Assembly (NCBI GenBank): GCA_001949185.1
Contig: BDGG01000003.1
Span: 4,318,411 to 4,382,410, forward strand
DNA length: 64,000 nucleotides
Source of the DNA: Ramazzottius varieornatus
Taxonomy: Eukaryota > Tardigrada > Eutardigrada > Parachela > Ramazzottiidae
Direction: 5' to 3'
In this document: piece by piece, positions 46,565 through 57,107 of the stretch
Layout of the letters: each line of letters opens with the position of its first letter
Numbering within the stretch: position 1 is the first letter of the stretch
Program-made: the position numbers and the translations under genes
Notes under the pieces: generated by a model
Told to the model about the DNA's origin: nothing
The model's input: the letters and a program-made list of their open reading frames with translations, nothing else
Database searches by the model: none

Positions 46565-48579
46565 CTAGGACGAGGAGAGTGGTAGCCACTGTAGTCTGTC
46601 ACGACGGACTTCAGACGGGTTGAACCGCCACATGTTGAGGCATAGCTGCTCAGGCTTCTTCCACAGCTTCCTATAGTCAGGCTGTGCTTCGAAACTCCAG
46701 TGTGGACAGAATCTCTTCCACAAATAGCCACGACTTCCCGGTGGACTAACTTCCATGACGTCGATCACAGCCGGCATAAACAGGTAAACCTTCAAAACAG
46801 CGGTAGAATAACCCTACTGTCATGTAATGTAACGTCATATATTACCTATGTATGACATGTCTGTGTAATTACCGTTCTTTCACGCGTTTTCCGTTCAAGG
46901 AGCTCTGCCACGTGTTCGTGCTTGACATGGTCGCTCATTCCAATGTTGACGAACCGCTCGCTCTCGTGTCTTGGCAGGAGAAGGGGAAATTGTGGAACGA
47001 TGTACGTCTGGTAGTAAGCCACATGCACTTCCGGTTGGGTCGTCAGCGTACGCTGGGCTGTTGAAAGACTGGGAATCACGCCGCCTTGGTGGACAAAACC
47101 AAAGAAGAAACCAGCTATGAGGTTAAACGCTATCCAGATTGCTTTCAACGGTGAACAGTTCCACACGATGTCCGCCAGGAGAATGAACATCGGGATCATT
47201 AAAGGCAGGAGGAAACGAGGCTCCTGATGTGGTATCATCGAGATCAGGAATAAAGGAACTAATATGATTAAAAAGAAAATGTAAGACTTTTCTTCGCGTA
47301 GCTTCTGCCGTAGAGAGGGAAAAAGAAGCGCGAAGAGCATGGGACCGAAGAGCTGTGGCATGCTGACGGTGAGATGGAAGTATCTTGGATGCAGACCGTG
47401 CACTTCGTTGTTCTTCGGGTTGATGTTGTACAGGAAGAATTGGTAGGGAGTGACGACAAATCTACCGAAGTAGAGACTGTCCACGGCGATGAACACAGCG
47501 CATGTTAAAAGTCCGGCAGTAACGCCACGAACTACATTTTTCACCTGAAAAACAACATTCGGAAGGATTACAAAGAGCGGAAATAAGATGAGGCGTGGTC
47601 ACACAATGTCGAAAAGTTTTCCTTATGGCGCACTCTTCCAGTTTACAACACCGTAGACGTACGCCACTTGGGAAAACTATCAAACTGGACGAGATTGTTG
47701 CCCCAAGTGGCGCACGTCTCCGGGCATATTGACCAACCGCTTGCGCCACTTACGACAGCAATCTTGCCGATTTTGTTTGGCGAGCTCACGAAAAGAGACT
47801 TTCTGAGCCACTACAACCTCAGGTACGCTACAAATAATTTCAGTGGTTTCATGGTAGTTGAATTCACGAAAAAAGTTACTTGGTAGCGAGCGAGAACGAG
47901 AAGCCACGGAATGGTTCCGAAAGCCAAGAATGTCGGTCGGTTGAATATTCCCGCAGCGCTGACAATGCCAATCCACTTCGCCGCAGACCTCTGCGACATT
48001 TGGCCATAGAGCGTAGACCTGCATACCAAGTACAGGAGCCAGGCAAACAGGAAAGTCTCGACCGAGTTACTAAACGTTCTCGACAAGAAGATGAATTCCA
48101 GGTAAGACGTCCGGAAGCACAAATCCAGCGCCCGGCTTCTTTGTCGACTTTTGGCCTTCACGCTTATCTCAGGTAAAAACCACCACAGTAGAACCCGCAG
48201 GAAGAAGAGGATGATTCTTGAAATAACAAGCATGAAGTACGAAGGGACAGAGACGCGCAGGTAACGAGAAACGAGAAGCGTGAAGTCAAATGGAATGCCC
48301 GTCGTCAGGTAAGGGATAGTAATGGTCCGCAGGGAGTTGACTGGATCGAACTCCCATGCTCGGTAATGTGTCACGTTGAAGATATCGCCTGTGCAACAAC
48401 GTTCCATCAGTAATACCCATGTGCAGGAGGCAAAGGATTTACGTACCGGCCATAATCTCGGGGTTTTGAAAGAATTCATCCGGATGGATGTAGCCAGTCT
48501 GGAACAGCGCGGCGATCTCCAGAGTTATCCAGAAGCAGCCTTGAAGGAACAGATTGCGCGTAATGGGTATGTTCACCAT
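46565..48579 (-). CDS. PIGZ: GPI mannosyltransferase 4 (PIG-Z/SMP3-like)
   Basis: Four exons (48579-48447, 48388-47880, 47544-46873, 46789-46565) close to 512 aa; human PIG-Z is 579. The N-terminus has the GT22 catalytic motif [20 protein letters not shown], in the first luminal loop. Then SRTFSNSVETFLFAWLLYLV, and the second half has VVTPYQFFLYNINPKN, HGLHPRYFHLTVSMPQLFGP and MIPHQEPRFLLPLMIP. These follow the ALG9/PIG-B/PIG-Z family; the start HPDEFFQ(N/S)PE and the VVTP.NF..YN form with HGLHPR favour PIG-Z over PIG-B. It would add the fourth mannose to GPI anchors in the ER from dolichol-P-mannose. About 10 membrane helices. The last intron is short; intron 2 holds a double palindrome. Confidence 0.9.
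47600..47789. repeat. Palindrome family copy 24 (two in tandem)
   Basis: In PIG-Z intron 2. Cores CCTTATGGCGCACTC with TACGCCACTTGGG, then CCCAAGTGGCGCACG with TGCGCCACTTACG, end GTTTGGCGAGCTCAC. Confidence 0.8.
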
Positions 48580-49273
48580 TGTGGTAGCTACTTATCATCT
48601 GAAACCGAGACAAGAAGGTGCTCGCCGGAAGTCGAGGCCGAAGCTGTGAGGAAAAGGAAGAAAACTTGTGAAGTTGAGAAAGAAATTCCGATTTGTAGAA
48701 TCCAATGTCTAAAACCAAAACACGATAATGTTATGTTATCATCGTCATGTCATGTCATGTCAGGGTATACGGTTTGTTGCCGCCTGTATTATCACAAAAG
48801 CAGTCACCACTGGTCACTCTTACGACCTGACGACCGCAATCTAAACCGGATCTCCATCGTGATTCTGTTTTATAGAAGCCTAGAAGGATTCTACCGTTTT
48901 TACCATTTCAGGTTCTAGTAATGTACGATGGAGCGGATGACTGCATAGCCATGCCAGAGTTCCAGAGTGTTGACTTGGCTTTTGTGCAATCTGTAACTGC
49001 AAACTGGCTCGAGCCTGATAATCTCTGCATTCTCAAATTCCTGGCCTTGTTTCGTCATATGTCACAAGGGATATCAGTAGCGTGTGTGATCAGAGAAGCT
49101 ACCTGTCCATTGACAATAAATCACAGAACAAGGTAATGGAGTTCTAATCTCGTCATACCTGCAAGTCCACGTGTTTCGCATCCCCACACCTTTATTTACA
49201 TGCCGTCAAAGCGCTATTATCGGCTGTCCGTATTCGTGAGAAGCTGCAGTTTTCAAGTTCTGCGACGATCGCC
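48580..49273. promoter_or_regulatory. Divergent region between PIG-Z and an orphan membrane protein gene
   Basis: 694 bp between opposite start codons. A short repeat GTCATGTCATGTCATGTC is near 48748. No gene seen. Confidence 0.5.
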
Positions 49274-50989
49274 ATGCCTGCTGTCCAGATGAATTTTCTA
49301 CCAGTCATCATTCTATTAGTATCGTTTCTGTGTGGAACTTTGCAGCTGGACAACTTATCAAACACAGGTAAGCGTAGTACTACTTGTACCGGTGTTGGAA
49401 CACCAACGACGAACCCACATAGGACGTAGGAAAATGATTCCATCCAGATCGTTATCTCAAGTGGCGCATGTTTACGTGCTGCTGGCCGAGGGTATGCGCC
49501 AGTTGAGAAAACGATCTGACCGAAATCATTCGCCGACGTCCGATATAATATTATCATTGTACTTGCTTATAATTATAGCATCCATTTTTCAGTCGTGCTG
49601 GATGATATGTGCAGAAGCGCCAACCGCACCATCGTACTTCCTTGTCAAGCATCTTCGAACAGAAGATCCGGTTCCTTGATCTTCGACGAATATCCCTTGT
49701 CTGACTGTGATATCCTGGTCAAGGTGGTTCCTACCATGGAAAAGTGCAAAGCGGAAATCGATGACGGGGTTCAGTACGGAATTCACTTCAATATCCGGTA
49801 CAAGTTATCAGAAGACTTAGAAACAAGCAACCTTCATGATGTGAAGCTCGTGCAACCTAATTTGTCACTCTCCTTGTTATAATTAGGGACTTGTCGCTGC
49901 AGTACGACGACCTCTTTGAGGTCTTCGAATTCCCCAGAACCAACGTCGAGGATATCAGCTCTCTGCAAAGATTCAAAGTCAAGTCCCTCAGCGGACTGGA
50001 CGACATTAGCGCCTGCCGGACGGAACCATCCTCTTGTGCCCAACTGATATCCGCCTATGGATCCAGTCCGACACTGATACTCCATTTCCAGCGTGGAATC
50101 TTTCAAGCGAGGAACCCGGCTAGACCGTTTCGGATAGACTACACAGTTCTCACTCGTACGTGTCAACCTTTCACATTTGGGACGTCGGCAAATGACCTGA
50201 ACACACTCGTTATCCCAAGTTGCGCACGCTTCCATCATTAATGGCTGAAATTATGCGCCACTTGGAAAGACGAGCATGTTCAGATCATCTGTTGACGTTC
50301 TGCTTAATTCATGTCCGTTCTCTCATTTCTGGCGTTCACGCATCGGTGCTTTCACAGGATATCGTTCAGGTGGACATGGTGAAGTTTTCTGCAGTGCGCT
50401 ACAAGGTTACTTAAGGACAGATTTGATGTGCAGTAGAGAAGACCGGATATATTGTCCTTCCTCCTATGAGAAGGCTCTTGGGCTAAATCCCGCCGAGAAG
50501 AAGAATCAAGGGTTTCCGGCTCATGACCAATGCAGGAGCCGTAAGAATATCACTCTAACATTCACGAAGTCGAAGTTGTACAGCAAGTCGGTTGTTGTAG
50601 GGATACTGACGGCGGAAATTATTCTGGTTGGGTTTGCTTCCCTGCTTACCCTCACATTTGTCCTCTTCTGTGTCCTGTTCTGCTGCAAACGTTGGAATGC
50701 CCGACATGAGAAGATGGACGTTCGTTCTTTACCATCATACAGAACAGCGACGCGACCGTCACGGTTGGCCACCATATCAGAGGAAGTGCAGGGCCGTGGT
50801 GAGGACGGACAGTTGGACCACGCCTTCGATGACAACCTTCCGCATTACGAAGAACTCTTCCCACCTGTTAGAGCCACTGATGGTCGACGTCCCATCACGA
50901 GCATCGAGAATGAGGGTTCCATCTGCATGGAGTCATCGACCGCTTCAGCAAGAAACCAAGTCCGACATATGAGTTCCTATGGGATATAG
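49274..50989 (+). CDS. Orphan type I membrane glycoprotein with CUB-like ectodomain
   Basis: Four exons (49274-49367, 49593-49797, 49887-50155, 50358-50989) close to 399 aa. A signal peptide is clear (FLPVIILLVSFLCGTLQL). The ectodomain has Cys pairs (DDMC, LPC, SDC, EKC) and beta-rich segments (SPTLILHFQRGIFQ, ARPFRIDYTVL) that resemble CUB or CUB-like folds, then a Cys-containing membrane-proximal part (FCSALQGY, MCSREDRIYC). One TM helix lies near residues 240-264 (VVVGILTAEIILVGFASLL), followed by CCKRW. The cytoplasmic tail (about 130 aa) contains LPSYRT and LPHYEELFPP, LPxY-type motifs that WW domains of NEDD4-like ligases can bind. I recognise no named family; topology is confident, CUB call tentative. 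Confidence 0.65.
49421..49542. repeat. Palindrome family copy 25
   Basis: In intron 1 of the orphan membrane protein; cores CTCAAGTGGCGCATG and ATGCGCCAGTTGAG, right end TCATTCGCCGACGTCCG. Confidence 0.8.
50178..50300. repeat. Palindrome family copy 26
   Basis: In intron 3 of the same gene; left end TTGGGACGTCGGCAAATGAC, cores CCCAAGTTGCGCACG and ATGCGCCACTTGG. Confidence 0.8.
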
Positions 50990-51349
50990 TGATGTTGTCT
51001 CCAAAAAAAAACAACTTCAAGTTCTGACGCATAATTCTGCGTACATCTCGTTGGCCAAGAATTGCTCCATATTTTTACCTTTCAACACAGACCAAATTTT
51101 TATATTTGTCTCTTTGCATCGTTGCTTTCAACAGTTTGCGCATGGTAAAACAAACCAGAGTTCGGCAACTGTCTTGTATCTCACTTTCTTTCTACTGCAC
51201 GGTTGCAACTATCACAGACAAGAATAAAACGATTTGTTTGCTGCCAGCATTTCTCTATCAAAATGATAAACTGATTGCATAAAGGCCTACGTGCTTTGGC
51301 TTTCAGCAAGGAAATCAAACTATTTGTACAGCGCTTCGTGAACCTAAAG
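50990..51349. other. Convergent 3' region
   Basis: 3' UTRs of the orphan membrane protein and DNAJC16-like genes; AATAAA at 51223-51228. No gene. Confidence 0.65.
51223..51228 (+). terminator. Probable poly(A) signal AATAAA of the orphan membrane protein
   Basis: Canonical hexamer 234 nt after the stop codon at 50989. Confidence 0.5.
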
Positions 51350-53233
51350 TTATCCGTACTTCGTCAGTTCTGGCCACTGGTCCACCGTAAGTTTCGTGCC
51401 TTGGCCATCGAAAACCCTACGAGATACCGCATGAAATGAGAACTCGGAAAACAAACTCGAAAAGCTTATTTTCACAAGTGGCGCATATCTTCAATGTTGT
51501 TGGTTGAGAGTGTGCGCCACTTGTAAAATGATCTTGTCGAGCACGTTTGCCTAGGTCCGAGAAAATAGAGAGAGAGATACTGTAAAAGGAATTTTACAAC
51601 AGAAAACAATTTGCGTACCTTTCAAGCCATGTGGACAGTCCGTCTAACGAGACCTCGCTATTCCGCGAATCCGCTGAAGTCTGCAGAAAGCCCACGTTCT
51701 GACTTTGACGACGTTTCCGGTTGGTGAGATTCTGACTTTCCACGTCCGAATCGCCGCTGTCCGAGCTGTCAGAGAACCCATAGTAGTTCTCTTTCTTATT
51801 CAACCTCCTTGTCGCTTTTGAGTGAAACAGGAAGAAGCATCTTTTGAAGTTGTTCAGGACCAAAACTGTACCCAGGCACGGCTTCTTCTTAATGTCGACC
51901 GAAGGCCCAACCAGACCGGCTTCTCGAAGAAGGTGTAGATACCAGTGAAAGTATTTGTCGAGATCCACATAGGCAAACGCCAACGTTCGCGAGCTGGAAA
52001 AGCAAAATACAAAGTAGCCAACTGAATTCTCTCAAGTTTCGTTGTTCATTGTGAATTTGAAATTGTTAGCTCGGTAAACAAGCTAGACTAGATTGCTTTC
52101 CCAAGTGGCGCACTTCTCCAGTAGTTTAGACTGAAAGCGTGCGCCACTTACAAATCCGACCAGATCGTTTTCCCAAGTGGCGCACGTTTTCAGTGTTATT
52201 GTCTGTACGCATGTGCTACTTAAGAGAACGATATCGTTGACCTTATTCGCCTGCTTCCAATTTACATACTTTCTGTAAGGGTGAATAGTGTCGGCAAACT
52301 GGTCCACTAATCCCTTTGAGCTTCCGTCCACCAGCAGCAGCACCGTTCTACACCCCGGTTTCTGCAGCTTCAACAGACCATAGTAAGTCTGCAGTGACAT
52401 TTCGTGGATTAGCTTATCTGTCGGTAGGGTCCTGTGGCTGGGGGAAAACGCTGCCTGTGAAGAACGCGGATCTTTCTTGCCCTCATCCGCATCGAAGAAT
52501 CGGACGAGTGCTCCGACACCCGTGATGGCCCCTACTGTCAGTAACGTCAACACCCAGGACGTTAGTCCATCGAACGACAAGACTTTGTTCCATATGCGTC
52601 GGCTCAGGGGCTCCTGTGGTTCTCTCCGCCTCGCCCGGAAAAAGTCTTGGCTGAAGTGTGCGAAGGGATCGCCTTGGAATTGGTAACGGCTGCCGTCGGA
52701 GGACTGGTAGAAGTAGACGGTTTCACCGTCACTCGAGAAAGGATGTCGTTGCTGTTGTCGCTGTGAGGTGTTTTCTCCATACTGATCGTAGTTCTTCCTT
52801 CGCTTCGGATCAGACAGTATCTGCGAAGGAAAGAATTAATACACAAAATGGGAATTCGGTACGTGAGCCATTCTTCGACCAAGATAAGTACTTGGTAAGC
52901 ATCAGCTATCTCCACGAAGCGGGCCTGAGCTTCTTTCTTTGTGCTCCGATCCGGATGCCTGAAAAGAAACGTTCGATGTGATGATACGGAACACAAACGA
53001 GCGATTATATACGGTAAGTATTATTGATGAAAATCCATTGAAGACTCATAAAGTAATCATTTGTGTCGGAAGTCGCACCATTCTCGCGCGAGCTTCTTGT
53101 AAGCTCGCTTGATCTCTCGCTGATCCGCATTCCGAGATAGTCCGAGTACTTCGTAAGGACTTCGGGCGGCTACGAGTGCGAACAAAGCAATGTGCAGAAA
53201 AACAACCAGCAGTGTTCCAGTCAGCAGACGCAT
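51350..53233 (-). CDS. DNAJC16-like J-domain membrane protein lacking the thioredoxin-like region
   Basis: Five exons (53233-53079, 52958-52892, 52820-52270, 51993-51619, 51416-51350) close to 404 aa. Signal peptide MRLLTGTLLVVFLHIALFAL; J domain at about 26-90 (SPYEVLGLSRNADQREIKRA, then W-HPD, then ILSDPKRRKNYDQYGE). One TM near 160-180 (SWVLTLLTVGAITGVGALV). The rest follows the DNAJC16 C-terminus: LKLQKPGCRTVLLLVDGSSK, FAYVDLDKYFHWYLHLL, LVLNNFKRCFFLFH, LSTWLER and a final DQWPELTKYG matching the WPELD end. Human DNAJC16 is 782 aa; the about 300-aa segment with thioredoxin-like folds between the J domain and TM is absent. The last exon (22 aa) was found only through the WPEL match and phase. 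An ER/endomembrane co-chaperone role is inferred from the family. Confidence 0.8.
51442..51559. repeat. Palindrome family copy 27
   Basis: In DNAJC16-like intron 4; cores ACAAGTGGCGCATA and GTGCGCCACTTGT, ends CTCGGAAAACAAACTCG and ACGTTTGCCTAGG. Confidence 0.8.
52069..52258. repeat. Palindrome family copy 28 (two in tandem)
   Basis: In DNAJC16-like intron 3. Cores CCCAAGTGGCGCAC with GTGCGCCACTTAC, then CCCAAGTGGCGCACG with ATGTGCTACTTAAG. Left end GCTCGGTAAACAAGCT. Confidence 0.8.
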
Positions 53234-53413
53234 CTTCTGGCTGGTGGACCTTTTGAAGCGTATACAGGGCGCGTCGCTTTCCTCGTTCGAGGTTCTTGCT
53301 GCTCGAAATTCCGTCCTGCACCGAACGGAATCTGTAAGCTTCGAGAATTGAGAAGCAAAGAAAGGGAGCCTAGAAGACACATCCAGGTCGAAAGTCGAAA
53401 CAATGGAATAGGG
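53234..53413. promoter_or_regulatory. DNAJC16-like 5' region up to the hAT-like element
   Basis: About 180 bp upstream of the start codon before the transposon target site; no identifiable element. Confidence 0.45.
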
Positions 53414-54536
53414 ATTAGGGACAGCGGTGGACGGGTGATTTATTCAGCCTAATATCGAAATCACGGCACTTTCACCTACGACCCGTCAAGAAACGGTATA
53501 ACGGGCAATCTTATCATCAGTGCGCGAATTCTACCTCTATTGAACAAGAGACCTGGTGTTCGAACGACATTCGGAACGATATTTTTCATTTAAAAGTAGA
53601 GCTGTTAATGGTGTGAATCATATGGTTTGATTTGGTTTAGATGGTGGTTTGCATGCCAAACCGGATAAATGAAAATGGTTTCTCCCGCAAACCACCAAAA
53701 GTGGTCTGGTCTATACTTCAAACCATACCATTTAAACCAGACCATTTAGACCAGACCACATAAACCACCGATTTGAACCGGTTTACGAACAGCTTTTCGA
53801 TCACCAGTACATAGTAAATTCTGACACAGTTTTCTTCAGTTGACTAATCAACGAAAATAACCACCGAGGACATAAGAAGTTGAGCGACCGTTGCTGGTTT
53901 CTCTACAAACAGACGCAAACAGGCAAAACTGGCGCGTGCTCGAAATAAAAACGCACCACGGCAAGCTATCCGGTAGTGCAATCATTTTTCCACCAGCAGT
54001 GTTGTCCAACACTGCCGGAACTGCGATTTTTACCTGACGGAAGGCGTAGTTCTGATGTCGCACAGCTTACGGCCCTGTACTCACCCAGTTAAAGCTGTCC
54101 ATCACGTGGCACTCAGAACGATGTGGCTGCACACGGTGGCAGTGGGGGGAAAACGATTGGCACTGTCAGACGGTCAGTTTTGGCCCGACTTCCAGCACAG
54201 AATCTGCAGATTTCGTGGGAAATTTCCCTCTACCCCAAACTATATTAAACCACATAAACTAGTGGTTCATATGGTTTGGCGTGAGATCGAAACCGGTTTG
54301 AGTGATTTGGTTTGAAATGCCATATCGTTTGAGGTGGTTCGGTTTGGAGGTCGAACCACGAACCACATAAACCATATTAAACACTAAGTGGTTTGGTCTG
54401 GTTTTTAACAGCTCTATTTGAAAAATATTGATCGACTGAGTGCCGTTCCAAAGTTGAGCTGCGCTTGAGGTTGGGAAGCAGTTCTGTGTTTCGGATAATT
54501 CATTGAATAAATCACCCGTCCACCGCTGATTAGGGG
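53414..54536. mobile_element. Non-autonomous hAT-like transposon with 8-bp target duplication
   Basis: Inverted ends CAGCGGTGGACGGGTGATTT continuing TATTCA (25 bp perfect), flanked by ATTAGGGA on the left and ATTAGGGG on the right, an 8-bp duplication with one mismatch. Inverted similarity continues inward in patches, with TAGAGCTGTTAA next to ATATTTTTCA on both sides. The interior has many AAACCA/TGGTTT motifs and no transposase frame. CA-starting TIRs and 8-bp duplications are characteristic of the hAT superfamily. Confidence 0.75.
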
Positions 54537-55368
54537 AAGCCCTTCCGGTTGGGCTCATACAATTAACTTTTTCGTAGAAAACGAACAATCAACTACTCGG
54601 ATCAATCTAGTCGATGTCGCCGCAAGATTTATTGCAAACTCAACCTTGTTGTTGTCTTCGTTTATCGTTTTTGTAAGGAGTTCCGTACCGTATGTAGAGA
54701 GGTTGATACTTGCGTGGTTTAGTTTACTGTTTTGAATCAGCACAGCAATTCGACTCCGCCCACCAGCTACACTAAACACGCAGAGGTTGCGACCCGTTAT
54801 GCCAGGCTCGGATTAGCGTAGTGCAACTTACGTACGGACAACGGCAGTCGCGAACCAGCAGTTGAAGAGGCAGTTAAAGCTCTGTACACAAAGCTACAGT
54901 TAAAGTCAGACTGTGTGAAGTCGAACTACTAAAAGGCCGCGGAAACAAAGCTACAGTTGAAAGCTACGGTTCATAGCGAATAAAGAAAATAGTCAACGCT
55001 GCAGTTGAACCTACAGTCGTATAGATGAGCAGCTCTTACAGAGCCACAGTTAACGGTACCATAAACTGTAGCTCAGCGCGCACGTCCAGTAAACATACAT
55101 CGACGGTAGGTTTAACTGTAGTTTTAATCACAGACTGGAGTATCTTGGAAACTGCAGTTTCAGCTGTGGTTTTCTAGTCACCTATGGTTCTGTGTTTCAT
55201 GCACGAGTTGTCTACTATGACCGGGTCGATAGAACGATCGTGAAAACAAGCAGAAAGAAATTTTCCAGTGAGACTGGGACTGTGAGGTAGAATTTCGAAA
55301 CTTTCCAGTTGGAGAAATTCAAAGGATGCCGTAAAGTAGACGACAAGTAAAGTTTACGGATTGAAGTA
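54537..55368. repeat. Region of diverged CTACAGTT motifs, palindromic in layout
   Basis: From about 54850 to 55190 the motif CTACAGTTRAA recurs five or more times on the left half, and its complement TTNAACTGTAG on the right half, with a centre near GGTACC at about 55057. Probably an eroded palindromic repeat. No gene. Confidence 0.45.
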
Positions 55369-56653
55369 TCAGGTGATAAGGTATGACTTGTCGGCTCACA
55401 CCAGTCTCACATTGAAAAATCCATATCTCTCTTTTAGCGCGATCGTTTCGTCTCGTTTTTTTTGTGTCGATGCTAGTGTTCGTCTACTATCTTTCGCTGC
55501 TTTGTTCATGTTAGTTTGTTGCTTCTGCCCTCTCTGTGGAGTTATTGGCGCGCCCATGGACAAGAGCAAGTTACGGACTATTTTCGAGTATGAATTTCGT
55601 CGCGGCACCAGCGCAGCACAAACAGCCCGGAATATCAAAAACGTGTCTGGTGAAGACGCCACTAACGAACGTACGGTGGAATGATGGTATGCTCGTTTTC
55701 GTTCGGGAGATTTCAGTCTCGGAGATCACCTTCACGGAAGGCCAAAACTGAAAGTGAACAACGACGAGCTGAGAAAGCTGGTGGAGTCCGATCCTTCCCA
55801 AACGTCTGCCGCATTATCTCAACACTTCAACGTATCACTCGTGACTATCGATTTGCACCTTCGTTAGATCGGTAAGGTGAAAAAGTTGGAAAAGTGGGTG
55901 CCTCATGAACTTAGCGCACTCCAGAAAAGGCATCGTGTGAACGTGTGTCTTTCTCTCCTCAACCGTTCCAGAAATGAACCTTTCCTGCATCGAATTGTTA
56001 CGTGTGATGAGAAGTGGATTCTTTACAACAACCGGAAGCGGAAGAAGGTAATTTTGAGCCCAGGTGAAGTCCCGAAAACTATTCCAAAGCCTGAGCTTCA
56101 CCAACGCAAGATCATGGTTACTGTTTGGTGGACATTGGAAGGGATAGTGCACTATGACTTTCTTCCTCCTAGCAAAACAATAGTAGCAGACTACTACTCT
56201 CTGGAACTGGAGGAAATGATGAAGAAGCTGACCGTCAAGCAATCAAAGTTGGTCAATCGTGACAAGCCCTTTCTGTTACACGACAACGCAAAAGCTCACT
56301 CCGCGAAAAAGACTTCTGCCAAATTACGCGCCCTCGGTCTGGAAACTCTTCCTCATCCACCATACAGTTCTGACTTAGCTCCAACAGATTATCACTTCTT
56401 TTTGAAATTTGATAACTTTTTGAGAGGAAGAAAATTTAATTCCGAAGAAGCTGTGAAAAGTGCCTTCGAGAACTTCGCCGGTTCTCTTTCTCTCGTGTTC
56501 TTCCGTAAAGGCCTATCTTGTCTACCAGAAAAATGGCAAAAGTGTGTCGATAGTAATGGTGAATACTTCGATTGAAAAGGATTAGATTCAAACTGGGGAA
56601 AGTTGTAATAAAATTTTATGTTGGTGGCCGACAAGTCATACCTTATCACCTGA
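55369..56653 (+). mobile_element. Mariner-family DNA transposon, 1285 bp, ends intact
   Basis: TIRs TCAGGTGATAAGGTATGACT continuing TGTCGG (26 bp) are identical at both ends and flanked by TA on both sides. It contains one transposase-length frame at 55556-56575. The length is that of a full mariner. Identical TIRs over their length suggest a fairly recent insertion. Confidence 0.95.
55556..56575 (+). pseudogene. Mariner transposase, two nonsense codons
   Basis: A single 339-codon frame with helix-turn-helix N-terminus and mariner catalytic motifs: IVTCDEKWILY, HDNAKAH, and LAPTDYHFF. Exactly 34 residues separate the second and third aspartates, so DD34D. The frame is interrupted by TGA at 55682-55684 (codon 43, in front of WYARF) and TAG at 55865-55867 (codon 104, in front of IGKVKKL). 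No frameshift was found, so decay is limited to point mutations. As read, it would not make a full transposase. Confidence 0.9.
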
Positions 56654-57107
56654 TAGCATCATGGCTGGTACATAGTAGTCAATGCCCACGGTGGAACATG
56701 ACTAGGCTAACATGAGTGGGCTGTACGCGCTAAGCACCGATCAGGAATTTGCATAGCATAGTGGGTTCAGTGCGTTCAGGTCCGCCTCCATCGCCTGGTC
56801 TGATTGGCTGACCACTGTGCTAATCCGACTTACTAAACTAAACAAGGCGAGTATCAGCCTCTGGAGTGTTAACGTCCGAACTTCCCAAGTTCTCGTCCTC
56901 TAAACTTTGTAGGATTCGTGTACAGGCTTGGTACAGCTTCTGTTGCAGGTACTGGCGGGCCTTTTTCCAGAGCACACCAGACTTCAGCCTACAGGAATCA
57001 TCGCAACCTGCGCCTCGCCCTTCGAAGCAGAGACCTACTCATCCCAGAGCTACCCATCCTATCCTCTTCATTTCCGGTGGGTGCTCTAGGTGAAATCGAT
57101 ACCAACC
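56654..57107. promoter_or_regulatory. Upstream region of the NR1J receptor
   Basis: No repeat or exon assigned. It should contain the receptor promoter and 5' UTR. Confidence 0.45.

Noticed and set aside
55361..55684. Independent small protein upstream of the mariner transposase
   Set aside because: It is the transposase N-terminus preceded by non-coding TIR sequence; the frame simply stops at the first nonsense codon.
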